Assembly: GCF_001294535.1 (NCBI RefSeq)
Contig: NZ_LGIC01000034.1
Coordinates: forward strand, 1-64,000
DNA from: Cypionkella psychrotolerans
Lineage (GTDB): Bacteria > Pseudomonadota > Alphaproteobacteria > Rhodobacterales > Rhodobacteraceae
Reading direction: 5' to 3'
Length of the DNA stretch: 64,000 nucleotides
How positions within the stretch are numbered: the stretch's first letter is position 1; each line of letters opens with the position of its first letter. Below are positions 1 to 7,048 of the stretch, in pieces. Under the pieces are notes generated by a model. The model did no database searches. It had not been told where the DNA came from and was given only the letters and a program-made list of their open reading frames with translations. The position numbers and the translations under genes were made by a program.

Positions 1-620
1 AAGCTACGGGCCACACAAGACAATCTACAACCGTTTCATCCGCTGGAGCGAGTTGGGCGTGTTCGGACGCATCTTCCTGGAACTGGCAAAAGGCGGCGGC
101 GAGACAGCCGAGTTGATGATCGATGCCACTCACCTGAAGGCGCACCGCACAGCAGCCAGCCTGCTCAAAAAGGGGCTCTTCCCCGGTATATCGGACGCAC
201 CAAAGGCGGGTTGAACTCGAAGCTGCACGCTGTCTGCGACAGCGAAGGCCGCCCGCGCAGCCTGTTTCTGACCGCAGGCCAAGTCAGTGACTACACCGGG
301 GCGGCGGCCTTGCTGTCAAGCCTGCCCCCGACGAAGGCGCTCCTTGCCGACAAGGGCTACGATGCCGACTGGCTGCGAGACGCCCTTGCAGATCGGAAGA
401 TCGAGGCCTGTATCCCATCAAAATCCAACAGGAAAATCCAGACACCGCACGACAGACTGCTTTACCGCAAGCGGCACAAAATCGAAAACATGTTCGGCAA
501 ACTCAAGGACTGGAGGCGTATCCACACCCGCTACGACCGCTGCGCCCACACTTTCATGTCAGCCATCGCCATAGCAGCCATCGTCATCTTCTGGATATGA
601 TCAATGAGTCCTGAGCCTAG
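1..620 (+). mobile_element. IS5-family insertion sequence, right-hand part
   Basis: The window opens inside an IS5-family element, probably of the IS427-like group. The transposase occupies most of it and its left end lies outside. After the stop at 600 comes AATGAGTCCTGAGCCTAG (603-620), which I take as the likely right terminal inverted repeat with a CTAG-type target at its edge. That boundary is inferred, because the left end is not visible for comparison. Base composition drops just beyond 620, which fits an element boundary there. Confidence 0.6.
2..600 (+). CDS. IS5-family DDE transposase, partial, needing a -1 frameshift
   Basis: Two overlapping frames encode one transposase. The upstream frame (from base 2, 5' end missing) carries the first catalytic Asp in MIDATHLKAHR and closes at 211-213. 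The downstream frame carries the second Asp in LADKGYDADW and the catalytic Glu in KRHKIENMFGKL, ending at 600. They join by a -1 shift between about 166 and 184. A C-AAA-AAG heptamer sits at 166-172 in the correct phase for -1 slippage, and a TTCCCC run follows at 179-184. Family members in related bacteria are often expressed by programmed frameshifting, so the gene may be functional. A plain inactivating indel is the alternative. All three DDE residues are present across the junction. Confidence 0.7.
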   Translation, partial: LRATQDNLQPFHPLERVGRVRTHLPGTGKRRRRDSRVDDRCHSPEGAPHSSQPAQKGALPRYIGRTKGGLNSKLHAVCDSEGRPRSLFLTAGQVSDYTGAAALLSSLPPTKALLADKGYDADWLRDALADRKIEACIPSKSNRKIQTPHDRLLYRKRHKIENMFGKLKDWRRIHTRYDRCAHTFMSAIAIAAIVIFWI

Positions 621-876
621 TTCAAAGGAGGCATTCGATAAATGGGGAGAAGGATATGCATACTATTGGGCGACTTATTTTCACGATGAGATATTAAGAA
701 CACTCCGCCATGAAGTGTCTGGTTCGGATGACATGACCCGTGATGCGGAGTCGGTTGAGCGTTTGGCACTAGATTCTCGTCGAGCCCAGCTAAATATTCG
801 CTCGTCTCTTGAGCAGGCAGGGCTACCCTCCAGCCTGATCAAAACAGATGAAAGTGCCACAAATATACAAAAATGA
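604..876 (+). CDS. orphan hypothetical reading frame next to the IS end
   Basis: An open frame of about 90 codons starts inside the presumed IS terminus and stops at 876. The product is hydrophilic, with an aromatic stretch (YAYYWATYFHDE) and many Ser and Asp residues. Base composition is visibly more A+T-rich than the flanking genes. No well-placed ribosome-binding site precedes the 604 ATG; the AAAGGAGG at 623-630 lies inside the frame and leads to an ATG in another frame that stops after a few codons. It is most simply the 3' remnant of a foreign gene truncated by the insertion sequence. I recognise no family. Confidence 0.3.
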   Translation: MSPEPSSKEAFDKWGEGYAYYWATYFHDEILRTLRHEVSGSDDMTRDAESVERLALDSRRAQLNIRSSLEQAGLPSSLIKTDESATNIQK

Positions 877-986
877 CTGACGATGAATTGCCCATGAAGC
901 AGCCCCAACAGTGTTAGCGATCTCGTGATCGAGTTTGAATCGCGAAGTGAATCCCATCCTACAAGTTTTCTGTTGCCCGGAATCAA

Positions 987-1000
987 GGCGCTTTAGCGCC
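987..1000. repeat. short perfect hairpin
   Basis: GGCGCT-TT-AGCGCC, a 6-bp stem with a 2-nt spacer, lies just before the longer inverted repeat. There is no U-run, so it is not a textbook terminator. Confidence 0.4.
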
Positions 1001-1003
1001 GCC

Positions 1004-1132
1004 GGGCCGCGCCCGACCTCCCCCTGGGAGGGCGCGTTTGCAGCGGGGCCAGCAGAATTTCTGTGGGAGGGGTTGAGGCATAAAGCGCATAGAACGGGTG
1101 TTGGTGCGCCGTCCCGAGGTCGGGCGCGGCCC
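1004..1132. repeat. 17-bp perfect inverted repeat pair, 95-bp spacer
   Basis: GGGCCGCGCCCGACCTC at 1004-1020 is the exact reverse complement of the sequence at 1116-1132. The left arm continues into CCCCTGGGAGGGCGCG, which can form its own local hairpin. The arrangement resembles a REP-type or miniature repeat with two inwardly pointing ends. Whether it recurs elsewhere in the genome cannot be seen here. Confidence 0.5.
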
Positions 1133-1185
1133 TGAGTTGCGCATCTTGACCTTGTGCGTTTACGGACCCGTGCTAAGCTTTGCCG

Positions 1186-2259
1186 ATGACAAAACCTCAT
1201 TCCCATCTGTGGCCCGGCGTGCCTTTGGCGCTTGGGGCGGCTATTTTGTTCGGGGCCTCTGCGCCGTTGTCGAAACTGCTGATGGGATCGGTGGACCCGT
1301 GGCTTTTGGCGGGGATTTTGTATCTGGGCGCGGGGACTGGGTTGGCTTTGGTGACATGGGGGCGGCCACTGATTGGGTTGCCCAGCGCCGAGGCTAAGTT
1401 GCAGCGGTCTGATCTGCCGTGGCTGGCGGCTGTGGTGCTGTTTGGTGGGATGCTGGGGCCATTGTTGTTGATGCTGGGGCTGTCGCGCAGCTCGGCAGCT
1501 TCGGGGGCGTTGCTGCTTAATCTCGAAGGTCTGGCAACGATGGCGATCGCTTGGGTGGTGTTTCGCGAGAACGTTGATCGGCGGTTGCTGATTGGCGCGG
1601 GGGCCATTCTGTGCGGGGCAGTGTTGTTGTCTTGGAATGGCCAAAGCTTTCGGTTGGATATGGGCGGGCTGTTGATTGCTGGGGCGTGCCTGTGCTGGGG
1701 CATCGACAATAACCTGACGCGCAAGCTGTCCTCGGCTGATCCGGTGCAGATCGCGATGATCAAGGGGCTGGTGGCGGGCTGTGTGAATTTCGCGCTGGCG
1801 TTGTGGCTTGGCGCGGCGCTGCCCGATGCAAGGTTTTTGGCGGCGGGCGCGGTTGTTGGGTTTCTGGGCGTTGGGGTCAGCCTTGTGATGTTCATGTTAG
1901 GGCTGCGGCACTTAGGAACCGCGCGGACGGGCGCGTATTTCTCGCTGGCACCGTTCATCGGGGCTGTGCTTGCTTTGGTGCTGTTCAACGAGTCGCTTAC
2001 GGTGTCGCTGGTGGCTGCGGGGGTGCTGATGGCTTTGGGGCTTTGGCTGCATCTTTCAGAGCGGCATGACCACACGCATGATCACGAAGCGTTGGAGCAT
2101 GATCACCTGCACAGTCACGATGCTCACCATCAACACGCGCATGACGGCGCGATCACCGAGCCGCATTCACATTGGCATAGGCATGAACCGATGCGGCACA
2201 AACATCCGCATTATCCAGATTTGCACCATCGGCACAGCCACACGGACACTGCGTCTTAG
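1186..2259 (+). CDS. EamA/DMT-family permease with a His-rich C-terminal tail
   Basis: Drug/metabolite-transporter superfamily membrane protein. Residues 10-295 show the usual duplicated EamA architecture of about ten hydrophobic segments, with Gly/Ala-rich helices and a repeat boundary near residue 150. After the last helix (ending ALGLWLHLSE) comes a tail of about 60 residues in which roughly every second or third residue is His, often paired with Asp, as in HDHTHDHEALEHDH. Such tails bind Ni, Co or Zn in other transporters, so a metal-linked role is a reasonable inference, although EamA proteins more often export amino acids or metabolites. I chose the ATG at 1186 over an upstream TTG at 1180. 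The gene stands alone between a repeat region and a convergent small gene. Confidence 0.85.
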   Translation: MTKPHSHLWPGVPLALGAAILFGASAPLSKLLMGSVDPWLLAGILYLGAGTGLALVTWGRPLIGLPSAEAKLQRSDLPWLAAVVLFGGMLGPLLLMLGLSRSSAASGALLLNLEGLATMAIAWVVFRENVDRRLLIGAGAILCGAVLLSWNGQSFRLDMGGLLIAGACLCWGIDNNLTRKLSSADPVQIAMIKGLVAGCVNFALALWLGAALPDARFLAAGAVVGFLGVGVSLVMFMLGLRHLGTARTGAYFSLAPFIGAVLALVLFNESLTVSLVAAGVLMALGLWLHLSERHDHTHDHEALEHDHLHSHDAHHQHAHDGAITEPHSHWHRHEPMRHKHPHYPDLHHRHSHTDTAS

Positions 2260-2304
2260 CGCGCGGAGCGAGTGAAGCCCATCCCAGACGTTAGGACGGT
2301 TGGT

Positions 2305-2490
2305 TCAGGCCTGCTCGCCGCGCTCGATCCGCAGGAAGTGTTGCAGGCGGGGGTTGTCGTCGCTGCGCGATTGCGGGCGTTGGTGCAGGATGCGGGGGGC
2401 TGTCGGGGATTGGCTGCGCTCAAGGCGCAGGAAGTTTTGCAAACGGCCGCCCTCGGATGCGGTGCGGTGATCGGCGAGGTGTTTGGTCAT
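2305..2490 (-). CDS. 61-residue protein with an internal 12-residue repeat
   Basis: A short gene with an excellent ribosome-binding site: AGGAGG five bases before the ATG on the minus strand. The product is polar and basic, with no membrane segment. It holds a near-identical duplicated motif, RLQNFLRLERSQ at residues 16-27 and RLQHFLRIERGE at residues 48-59, joined by a Gln/Arg/Asp-rich linker. The duplication is also visible in the DNA as two GCGCAGGAAG/CGCAGGAAG-type stretches. It faces the EamA gene tail to tail. I do not recognise the family; two amphipathic helices suggest a small binding or regulatory protein. The start signal and the repeat make a real gene more likely than chance. Confidence 0.6.
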   Translation of the reverse strand: MTKHLADHRTASEGGRLQNFLRLERSQSPTAPRILHQRPQSRSDDNPRLQHFLRIERGEQA

Positions 2491-2898
2491 CGGGGCCTCC
2501 TGATGCGATATGGCTTGGGTGCGCGGAGGGTAACACGGATCGGGCGGCGGCCCTAGCGTTTGGAGGGAGGGGGCGCGGGGAATGGCCTATGGCGCGGTGG
2601 GGTGGGGAGGAACCCCAACCTACGCTTGCCGATGCTTGATCCGCCCGGTTCTGAACGCGCGCGCGGGGGGGGGGGCGAGGTGGGATGCCTCCGGCGGGGA
2701 TATTTTTGCCAAGATGAAAGCCGGGGGTTGCGCGCAGGATTGACCGAGCAGTTTGACGGGTGTGACGCGGGGCATTTTGGCGGGTGCTTAGCGCTGGCAA
2801 AAATCTGCTTGGCGAGCGCGAAAGCTGTGCTAGCCTTCGTGCAGTTTGACGGCAGATTTTCGCGACCTTTCTTAGACCTTCGATTTTGGAGCGCTCTG
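2491..2898. other. intergenic region with a G11 run and a repeat element
   Basis: This stretch separates the small leftward gene from the rightward peptidase-like gene. It contains an 11-base G run (2665-2675) and a copy of the GCCTCCGGCGGGGATATTT element (2687-2720). The frame of the downstream gene stays open back to 2560, but that extension is low-complexity and lacks a plausible start signal, so I treat it as non-coding. Confidence 0.5.
2687..2720 (+). repeat. GCCTCCGGCGGGGATATTT intergenic element, copy 1
   Basis: A C+G-rich head that can fold back (CCTCCGGCGGGG) is followed by ATATTTTT and a GATGAAAG tail. Related copies occur near 7425-7452, 36234-36267 (reverse) and 36288-36315. From general knowledge such elements are common between genes in Rhodobacterales and may act as transcript 3' ends. 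Confidence 0.5.
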
Positions 2899-3603
2899 AT
2901 GATTACTTTGCGCATGGGCAGCCATGACCCTCATGTCGTTTTCCTGCAACGGATGTTGAACAATGCTTTGGTGCATGACCGCTCGATTGCGGTGCTGGAC
3001 GAGGATGGCGCTTTTGGCCGTCTGACCGATGCAGCTCTGCGGCGGTTTCAAAGCACCTATACTGGGCCGGTCGGGCGGTTGGTGCCGGATGGGGTGGCGG
3101 GGCCTTTAAGCTGGCGCGCCTTGGGGCTGGTGACGGAATTGGTGCATCCGCTGCCGGTGATCGGGCAAAGTACCGGGATGACCTGCTGGGTGGTGTCGGG
3201 GGGGCTGGCCTCGGGGCGGATGACCAGTGCGATACCGGGGCAGGCGCAGTTTGACCCGGTGACGCCGGATGGCAATGGCGGCGGCTTGCGGCCAGATATG
3301 GCCAATCTGGAACTGTATGCGATTTCCTTGGGGATGCGGCTGGTGCGGCAACCTCCGGCAGAGATTGAGGGGCTGGAGCCGTATCTGCGGCGCGGGCCGA
3401 TCATCATGTGCGGCAACTGGGTGAATGGCGGCGCACATGCGGTGGTGATCAGCGGCTATTACTCGGGCCCAGTGGCGTTTACCCGGATGATCCGGGTGAA
3501 CAACTCGCTTCCCGTGGGGCGCGGGGCGTTGGAGGTGACGGATTATCCGGGGATGAAGCTGAGCGGCAATTTCATCACCGCCTTTGCGCTGATCGTGCGT
3601 TAG
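2899..3603 (+). CDS. peptidoglycan-binding and papain-like cysteine peptidase domain protein
   Basis: The N-terminal 60-70 residues (LRMGSHDPHVVFLQRMLN through DGAFGRLTDAALRRFQ) match the PG_binding_1 fold found in cell-wall-targeted enzymes. The C-terminal half looks like a papain/C39-like peptidase domain. A Cys-Trp pair follows GQSTGMT near residue 95, a His lies in GGAHAVVISGY near residue 180, and an Asn in RVNNSLP near residue 200, in the Cys-His-Asn order of that fold. No signal peptide is visible at the chosen ATG, so export would need another route. The start was chosen because the peptidoglycan-binding homology begins immediately after it. The stop codon overlaps the stop of the convergent DUF1294 gene. 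Confidence 0.7.
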   Translation: MITLRMGSHDPHVVFLQRMLNNALVHDRSIAVLDEDGAFGRLTDAALRRFQSTYTGPVGRLVPDGVAGPLSWRALGLVTELVHPLPVIGQSTGMTCWVVSGGLASGRMTSAIPGQAQFDPVTPDGNGGGLRPDMANLELYAISLGMRLVRQPPAEIEGLEPYLRRGPIIMCGNWVNGGAHAVVISGYYSGPVAFTRMIRVNNSLPVGRGALEVTDYPGMKLSGNFITAFALIVR

Positions 3604-4058
3604 GGGGCGTCGCTGCCGGGGCCGAAGCGGCGCGGCGGGGTGGGAATGTCGGCGGTTGTGCCGGTGGCAAGCAGGCTTTGCGCGGTGGTGCTGGCTTGGG
3701 TGGTGAGTCTGGCCCATGTCAGGTCGGATTGCAGGATTATGGCGGTTGCGATCAGGCCGGGGATGATCAGCACGGACAGGTTCAGCAAGATGCCGAACGG
3801 CTGTTTGCGGGTTTTGTGGCGCAAGCGGTGTTGGGCTAATTTCGCGCCGATCCAGCCGCCCAAGGTGGCGAGGATCAGCAGGCTACGCTCCGGGATACGG
3901 CGTTCGGCGCAGATGGCACGGGATTTATCCACGGCGAAGGCGGCATAGGCGAGGACATTGGCCAGCAGGAGATAGGCGGCAAGGCAAAGCGCCGCAAAAC
4001 CTGTGGTGCCGGGGGTGAAGATGTTTGTGATCATGCGCCGGGTGTAGCGGGGGATCAT
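3600..4058 (-). CDS. DUF1294 inner-membrane protein
   Basis: Small membrane protein of about 150 residues. A hydrophobic segment (TGFAALCLAAYLLLANVLAYAAF) precedes the signature region of DUF1294: an Asp-Lys-Ser/Arg motif, RRIPERSLL, a GGWIGAKLAQ helix start and RHKTRKQPF. A second hydrophobic segment follows, then a Thr/Ala-rich tail. The family function is unknown. ATGs at 4058 and 4034 are both possible and neither has a strong ribosome-binding site; the shorter form is closer to the usual family length. The 3' end overlaps the convergent peptidase-like gene by a few bases. Confidence 0.75.
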   Translation of the reverse strand: MIPRYTRRMITNIFTPGTTGFAALCLAAYLLLANVLAYAAFAVDKSRAICAERRIPERSLLILATLGGWIGAKLAQHRLRHKTRKQPFGILLNLSVLIIPGLIATAIILQSDLTWARLTTQASTTAQSLLATGTTADIPTPPRRFGPGSDAP

Positions 4059-4101
4059 GGCAGGATTTCGGCGTTATGAGGCCCAATTCCTGCCAGTGTC
4101 G

Positions 4102-5112
4102 CTAAAGCGGATCGCGGCGCAACGGGGCGGTCGAGCAGTGCAGGCCGCCGCCGTTTTTCTGCACGGCGCCATAGGGTAGCGTTGTCCAAGTGACACCATG
4201 GGCGGCGAGGCGATCCAGCGTGCGGTTGCTGGCACCTTCGGGCATCAGGAGTTTACCCGGCGCTACGGCGAGGGAGTTGTTGATCCACGGATCATCGGCG
4301 GGGTCGATCTCGATGTATTTGATGCCGCGGGCGGTGAGTTGTTCGAGGAAGCTGAACGGCAGGCCCATCGGGTTGAGCAGCGCGAGGTCGCGGTCGATCA
4401 TCAGGAACGAGACATCGAGGTGGATGTCATAGCCGGTGAGTTCGACGATCAGCAATTCTACGCCTTGGCGGCGCCGGACTTCGCCGACCTGTTCCGCGCC
4501 TTCACGGTTGACGCGGACGCCGATGCCGATGCCGATGCCGATGGCGCAGGTTTTCTCATTCAGCCACGCGAAACTGCCGCCCTCCATCACGCCGGTGCCT
4601 GAGATGGTGCGCAGGATTGGCACGCCGATACGGGCGAGGGTGCGGGTGGTGGCAAGTTCTTCGCCGCGCCGGATGCGCGCGCCCATCCGGCAGATGATCG
4701 CACCACCTTTGACCATGATGAACGGGTCGCGGGTGTAGACTTGTTTCAGGCGGATGCCTGCGTCGCCGTCGAGGTAGTAGACCTCAACGCCTTCGGCTTG
4801 CAGTTTGGCTGTGAAAGCGTCGTGTTGGGCTTGCATCAGGGGCCGGTCGGGGAGGCTGTCGGATTGGAAATACCAACCGACGGCGGGGTCCCCGTAGGAG
4901 CCGATCTCGGGCAGGCGATGCGCCGGATCAACCACGTTCATCTCGGGGCCGGGGCGGTGCATCAGGATCGAGCGGATGCGGCCTACGTCATTGTCGAGAC
5001 CTCAGACGGCTCCCCAGCTCGCCATCAATTTGGCGGGATCTTCGAAGGGTGGCTCGGCCCCGGCGGCGAAATGCTTGACGGTTTGGGTGTAGATCCAGTG
5101 CGGGTTTGACAT
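4102..5112 (-). pseudogene. amidinotransferase-fold hydrolase (arginine deiminase/DDAH-like), interrupted by an in-frame TGA
   Basis: Guanidine-modifying enzyme superfamily. Numbered from the ATG at 5112, the conserved residues are Asp in YTRDPF (about 129), His in YDIHLDV (about 231) and the nucleophilic Cys in GGGLHCSTAPL (about 326), so the catalytic core is complete. Reading starts well: GGAG lies six bases before the ATG, 17 bases after the SDR stop. Codon 37 (5002-5004) is TGA, and the same frame then runs on uninterrupted through GLDNDVGRIRSILMHRPG to the end. Relatives as I remember them have WGxxWGxxNDVG here, so the TGA most simply replaces a Trp TGG. Reinitiation at the ATG at 4962 would remove about 50 residues. 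A (GCCGAT)4 run gives an AIGIGIGIG stretch. Confidence 0.65.
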
Positions 5113-5129
5113 TTGCGACTCCGTTGGGG

Positions 5130-5894
5130 TCAGACGGCGGAAAAGCCGCCATCGACGAACAACTGCGTGCCGGTGACGAATTCGGCGTCGTCGGAGGCGA
5201 GGTAGAGGGCGGCGCGGGCGATGTCTTCGGGTTGGCCGAAGCGCCCCTGAGCGGCTTTGATCGCGGTGTCGGAGGCATCAACGCCCAGTGCGGTGAGTTC
5301 TTTGACTTCGCGCAAGCCGTGCGGTGTCTCAATAAAGCCGGGGCAGACGGCGTTACAGCGGATGCCTTTGTCGCGGAATTCGACCGCGATGGCGCGGGCG
5401 AACATGTGGCATGCGCCCTTGGTGGCGTCGTAGAGCACTTCCATTGGCGTCGCGTAGACTGCCGAGATTGACGAGGTGCAGACGATGGAGCCCTTGCCTT
5501 GTTCCAGCATCATTGGAAGGACGGCGCGGGTCATCAGGTACATGGATTTCACGTTCACGTCGAACAGCATGTCCCAATCTTCTTCCTCGGTTTCAAGGAA
5601 GGGTTTGATAACGATAGTTCCGGCGTGGTTGAACAGCACGTTGACCGGGCCGAGTTGGGCTTTGACCACTGCGACGGCGGCATCGACTTGGGATTTTTGG
5701 GAGACATCGGCGGTGGCGAACATGGCGCGGCGGCCTTGTTGCACCAGATCGAAGGCGAGGGCTTGGCCTGCATCGACGTTGCGGTCGATGATGCCCACCG
5801 CAGCGCCTTCGGCGGCGAACAGGCGGGCGGCTGCGGCACCGATGCCGGTAGCTCCGCCCGAGATGATTGCGACCTTGCCTTTTAGCCGATCCAT
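5130..5894 (-). CDS. SDR-family oxidoreductase
   Basis: Classical short-chain dehydrogenase of 254 residues that binds NAD(P)H. Visible motifs are the TGxxxGIG-type glycine loop (SGGATGIGAAAARLF), the NHAG structural motif after LFNHAG, the catalytic Ser in CTSSISAVY, and Tyr-xxx-Lys in YDATKGACH. The C-terminus has the typical FVTGTQLFVDGGFSAV ending. Asp after IIDRN at the end of the second strand suggests NAD rather than NADP preference. It is the first gene of a two-gene unit with the amidinotransferase-fold gene 17 bases downstream. The substrate cannot be deduced. Confidence 0.85.
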   Translation of the reverse strand: MDRLKGKVAIISGGATGIGAAAARLFAAEGAAVGIIDRNVDAGQALAFDLVQQGRRAMFATADVSQKSQVDAAVAVVKAQLGPVNVLFNHAGTIVIKPFLETEEEDWDMLFDVNVKSMYLMTRAVLPMMLEQGKGSIVCTSSISAVYATPMEVLYDATKGACHMFARAIAVEFRDKGIRCNAVCPGFIETPHGLREVKELTALGVDASDTAIKAAQGRFGQPEDIARAALYLASDDAEFVTGTQLFVDGGFSAV

Positions 5895-5951
5895 ATGTGC
5901 CCCCTGCCCTGTTGGCCGCAGCCTAGCAGGGCAAGGGGCGCTTTCAAGCGG

Positions 5952-6380
5952 TTAGACGAGGGTGGTGGTCACTTCGACATTGCCTTTGATGGCGTTCGAA
6001 TAGGGGCAGATGAAATGGCCACGGTCGACGATTTTCTGCGCGGTTTCGCGATCGACGCCGGGCATCGACACCGCCAGCGCCACTTGGATGCCGAAGCCGC
6101 CTTCGGCGCGCGGGCCGATGCCGACGGTCGAGGTCACGGTGGCGTCAGCCGGGACGGTGCCGAGTTTCTCAGCGCCCGCGACGAAGCGCATCGCGCCGAG
6201 GTAGCAGGCGGCATATCCCACAGCGAAAAGCTGCTCGGGGTTGTTGCCCGCACCCGTGCCGCCCATTTCTTTCGGCACGGCCAAGGTGACAGCGAGCGCG
6301 CCGTCTTTGGTGGCCGATTTGCCATCACGGCCGCCGCCAGTTGCGGTGGCTTCGGTGGAGTAGACTACTTTCGTCGGCAT
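5952..6380 (-). CDS. ohr: organic hydroperoxide resistance peroxidase Ohr
   Basis: OsmC/Ohr-family thiol peroxidase of 142 residues that reduces organic hydroperoxides, usually with lipoylated partner proteins. The two redox cysteines are present: Cys59 in GYAACYLGAM, and Cys125 in GHFICPYSNA. The N-terminus (MPTKVVYSTEATATGGGRDG) and GGTGAGNNPEQLFA are characteristic of Ohr rather than OsmC. It is transcribed divergently from ohrR, with one OhrR-type palindrome just upstream of its start. Confidence 0.95.
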   Translation of the reverse strand: MPTKVVYSTEATATGGGRDGKSATKDGALAVTLAVPKEMGGTGAGNNPEQLFAVGYAACYLGAMRFVAGAEKLGTVPADATVTSTVGIGPRAEGGFGIQVALAVSMPGVDRETAQKIVDRGHFICPYSNAIKGNVEVTTTLV

Positions 6381-6400
6381 GATGTATCCTTTGCGATTAA

Positions 6401-6412
6401 ATCGTGTGCGAT
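6401..6412. promoter_or_regulatory. candidate OhrR operator, ohr side
   Basis: ATCGTGTGCGAT lies 21 bases before the ohr ATG and is nearly palindromic. It matches the second site at 6510-6521 in 11 of 12 positions, and the flanks agree too (TTAA before, STAT after). Confidence 0.65.
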
Positions 6413-6509
6413 GTATTTAGCCCGAGTCGGTGTTTGCGTCAACCCTCATAGGTCGGCGCTTAGGTTAATGCTTTTCGGGCGCGGTGGTTCCCGCCGATCT
6501 TGTGAATTA

Positions 6510-6521
6510 ATCGCGTGCGAT
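6510..6521. promoter_or_regulatory. candidate OhrR operator, ohrR side
   Basis: ATCGCGTGCGAT consists of perfect 5-bp arms around GT, and lies 27 bases before the ohrR ATG. Together with 6401-6412 it would let one repressor control both directions. Confidence 0.65.
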
Positions 6522-6547
6522 CTATCTTGCTGGAAAGGAGTATCGCC

Positions 6548-6988
6548 ATGGATGAGAAAGCTGCCGCCCTGCCCGTTGCCGAGATGATCTGCTTTTCGCT
6601 GTATTCGGCGACGCACGCGATGCAGCACGCTTATAAACCTTTGCTGGAGGCGCTCGGGCTGACCTATCCGCAGTATCTGGTGCTGGTGGCGCTGTGGGCC
6701 GAGGATGGTCAGACGGTGGGGCAACTTGGGGCGGCGTTGCAGTTGGAAAGTAACACGCTGACACCGCTTTTGAAGCGGATGCAGGTGCAGGGGTTGGTGC
6801 TGCGCGCGCGCGACGCGCGGGACGAGCGGCAGGTGCGGGTGTCGCTGACCGAGGCCGGACGCGGGATGCAAGCGCGGGCTGCGGCTATTCCGGGCTGTAT
6901 CCTGGAGAAGTCCGGCATGACGCTGGCGGCGCTGACGGCGCTGCGCGATCAGGTCAACAGCCTGCGCGACCAGTTGCGCGCGGATTAG
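6548..6988 (+). CDS. ohrR: MarR-family organic peroxide sensor OhrR
   Basis: Winged-helix repressor of 146 residues. Organic peroxides oxidise a conserved N-terminal cysteine (here Cys15 in EMICFSLYSA), which releases DNA and derepresses ohr. The DNA-binding region runs through TVGQLGAALQLESNTLTPLLKRM, with the wing in RARDARDERQVRVSLTEAG. The ATG is preceded by GGAAAGGAG. A frame extension upstream to 6515 has no matching signal. The divergent arrangement with ohr and the two operators support the name. Confidence 0.93.
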   Translation: MDEKAAALPVAEMICFSLYSATHAMQHAYKPLLEALGLTYPQYLVLVALWAEDGQTVGQLGAALQLESNTLTPLLKRMQVQGLVLRARDARDERQVRVSLTEAGRGMQARAAAIPGCILEKSGMTLAALTALRDQVNSLRDQLRAD

Positions 6989-7048
6989 GTGGGCAGGTTT
7001 GCATGGGGCCGAGCCGCCGCAGGGGTCCGGCGGCTCGGTTTTGCTTGC

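Larger units (their letters stand above)
877..1185. other. intergenic region with inverted repeats
   Basis: Non-coding stretch between the orphan frame and the EamA gene. It holds a 6-bp-stem hairpin at 987-1000 and a perfect 17-bp inverted repeat pair (1004-1020 and 1116-1132), described separately. I see no convincing gene and no clear promoter box. Confidence 0.6.

Noticed and set aside
2560-2898. N-terminal extension of the peptidoglycan-binding protein
   Set aside because: Crosses a G11 run and a repeat element, is low-complexity and has no ribosome-binding site; homology starts at the 2899 ATG.
5002-5004. Selenocysteine or recoded UGA in the amidinotransferase-fold gene
   Set aside because: No catalytic residue is expected here and no selenocysteine-type stem-loop was noticed downstream; a Trp-to-stop change is simpler.
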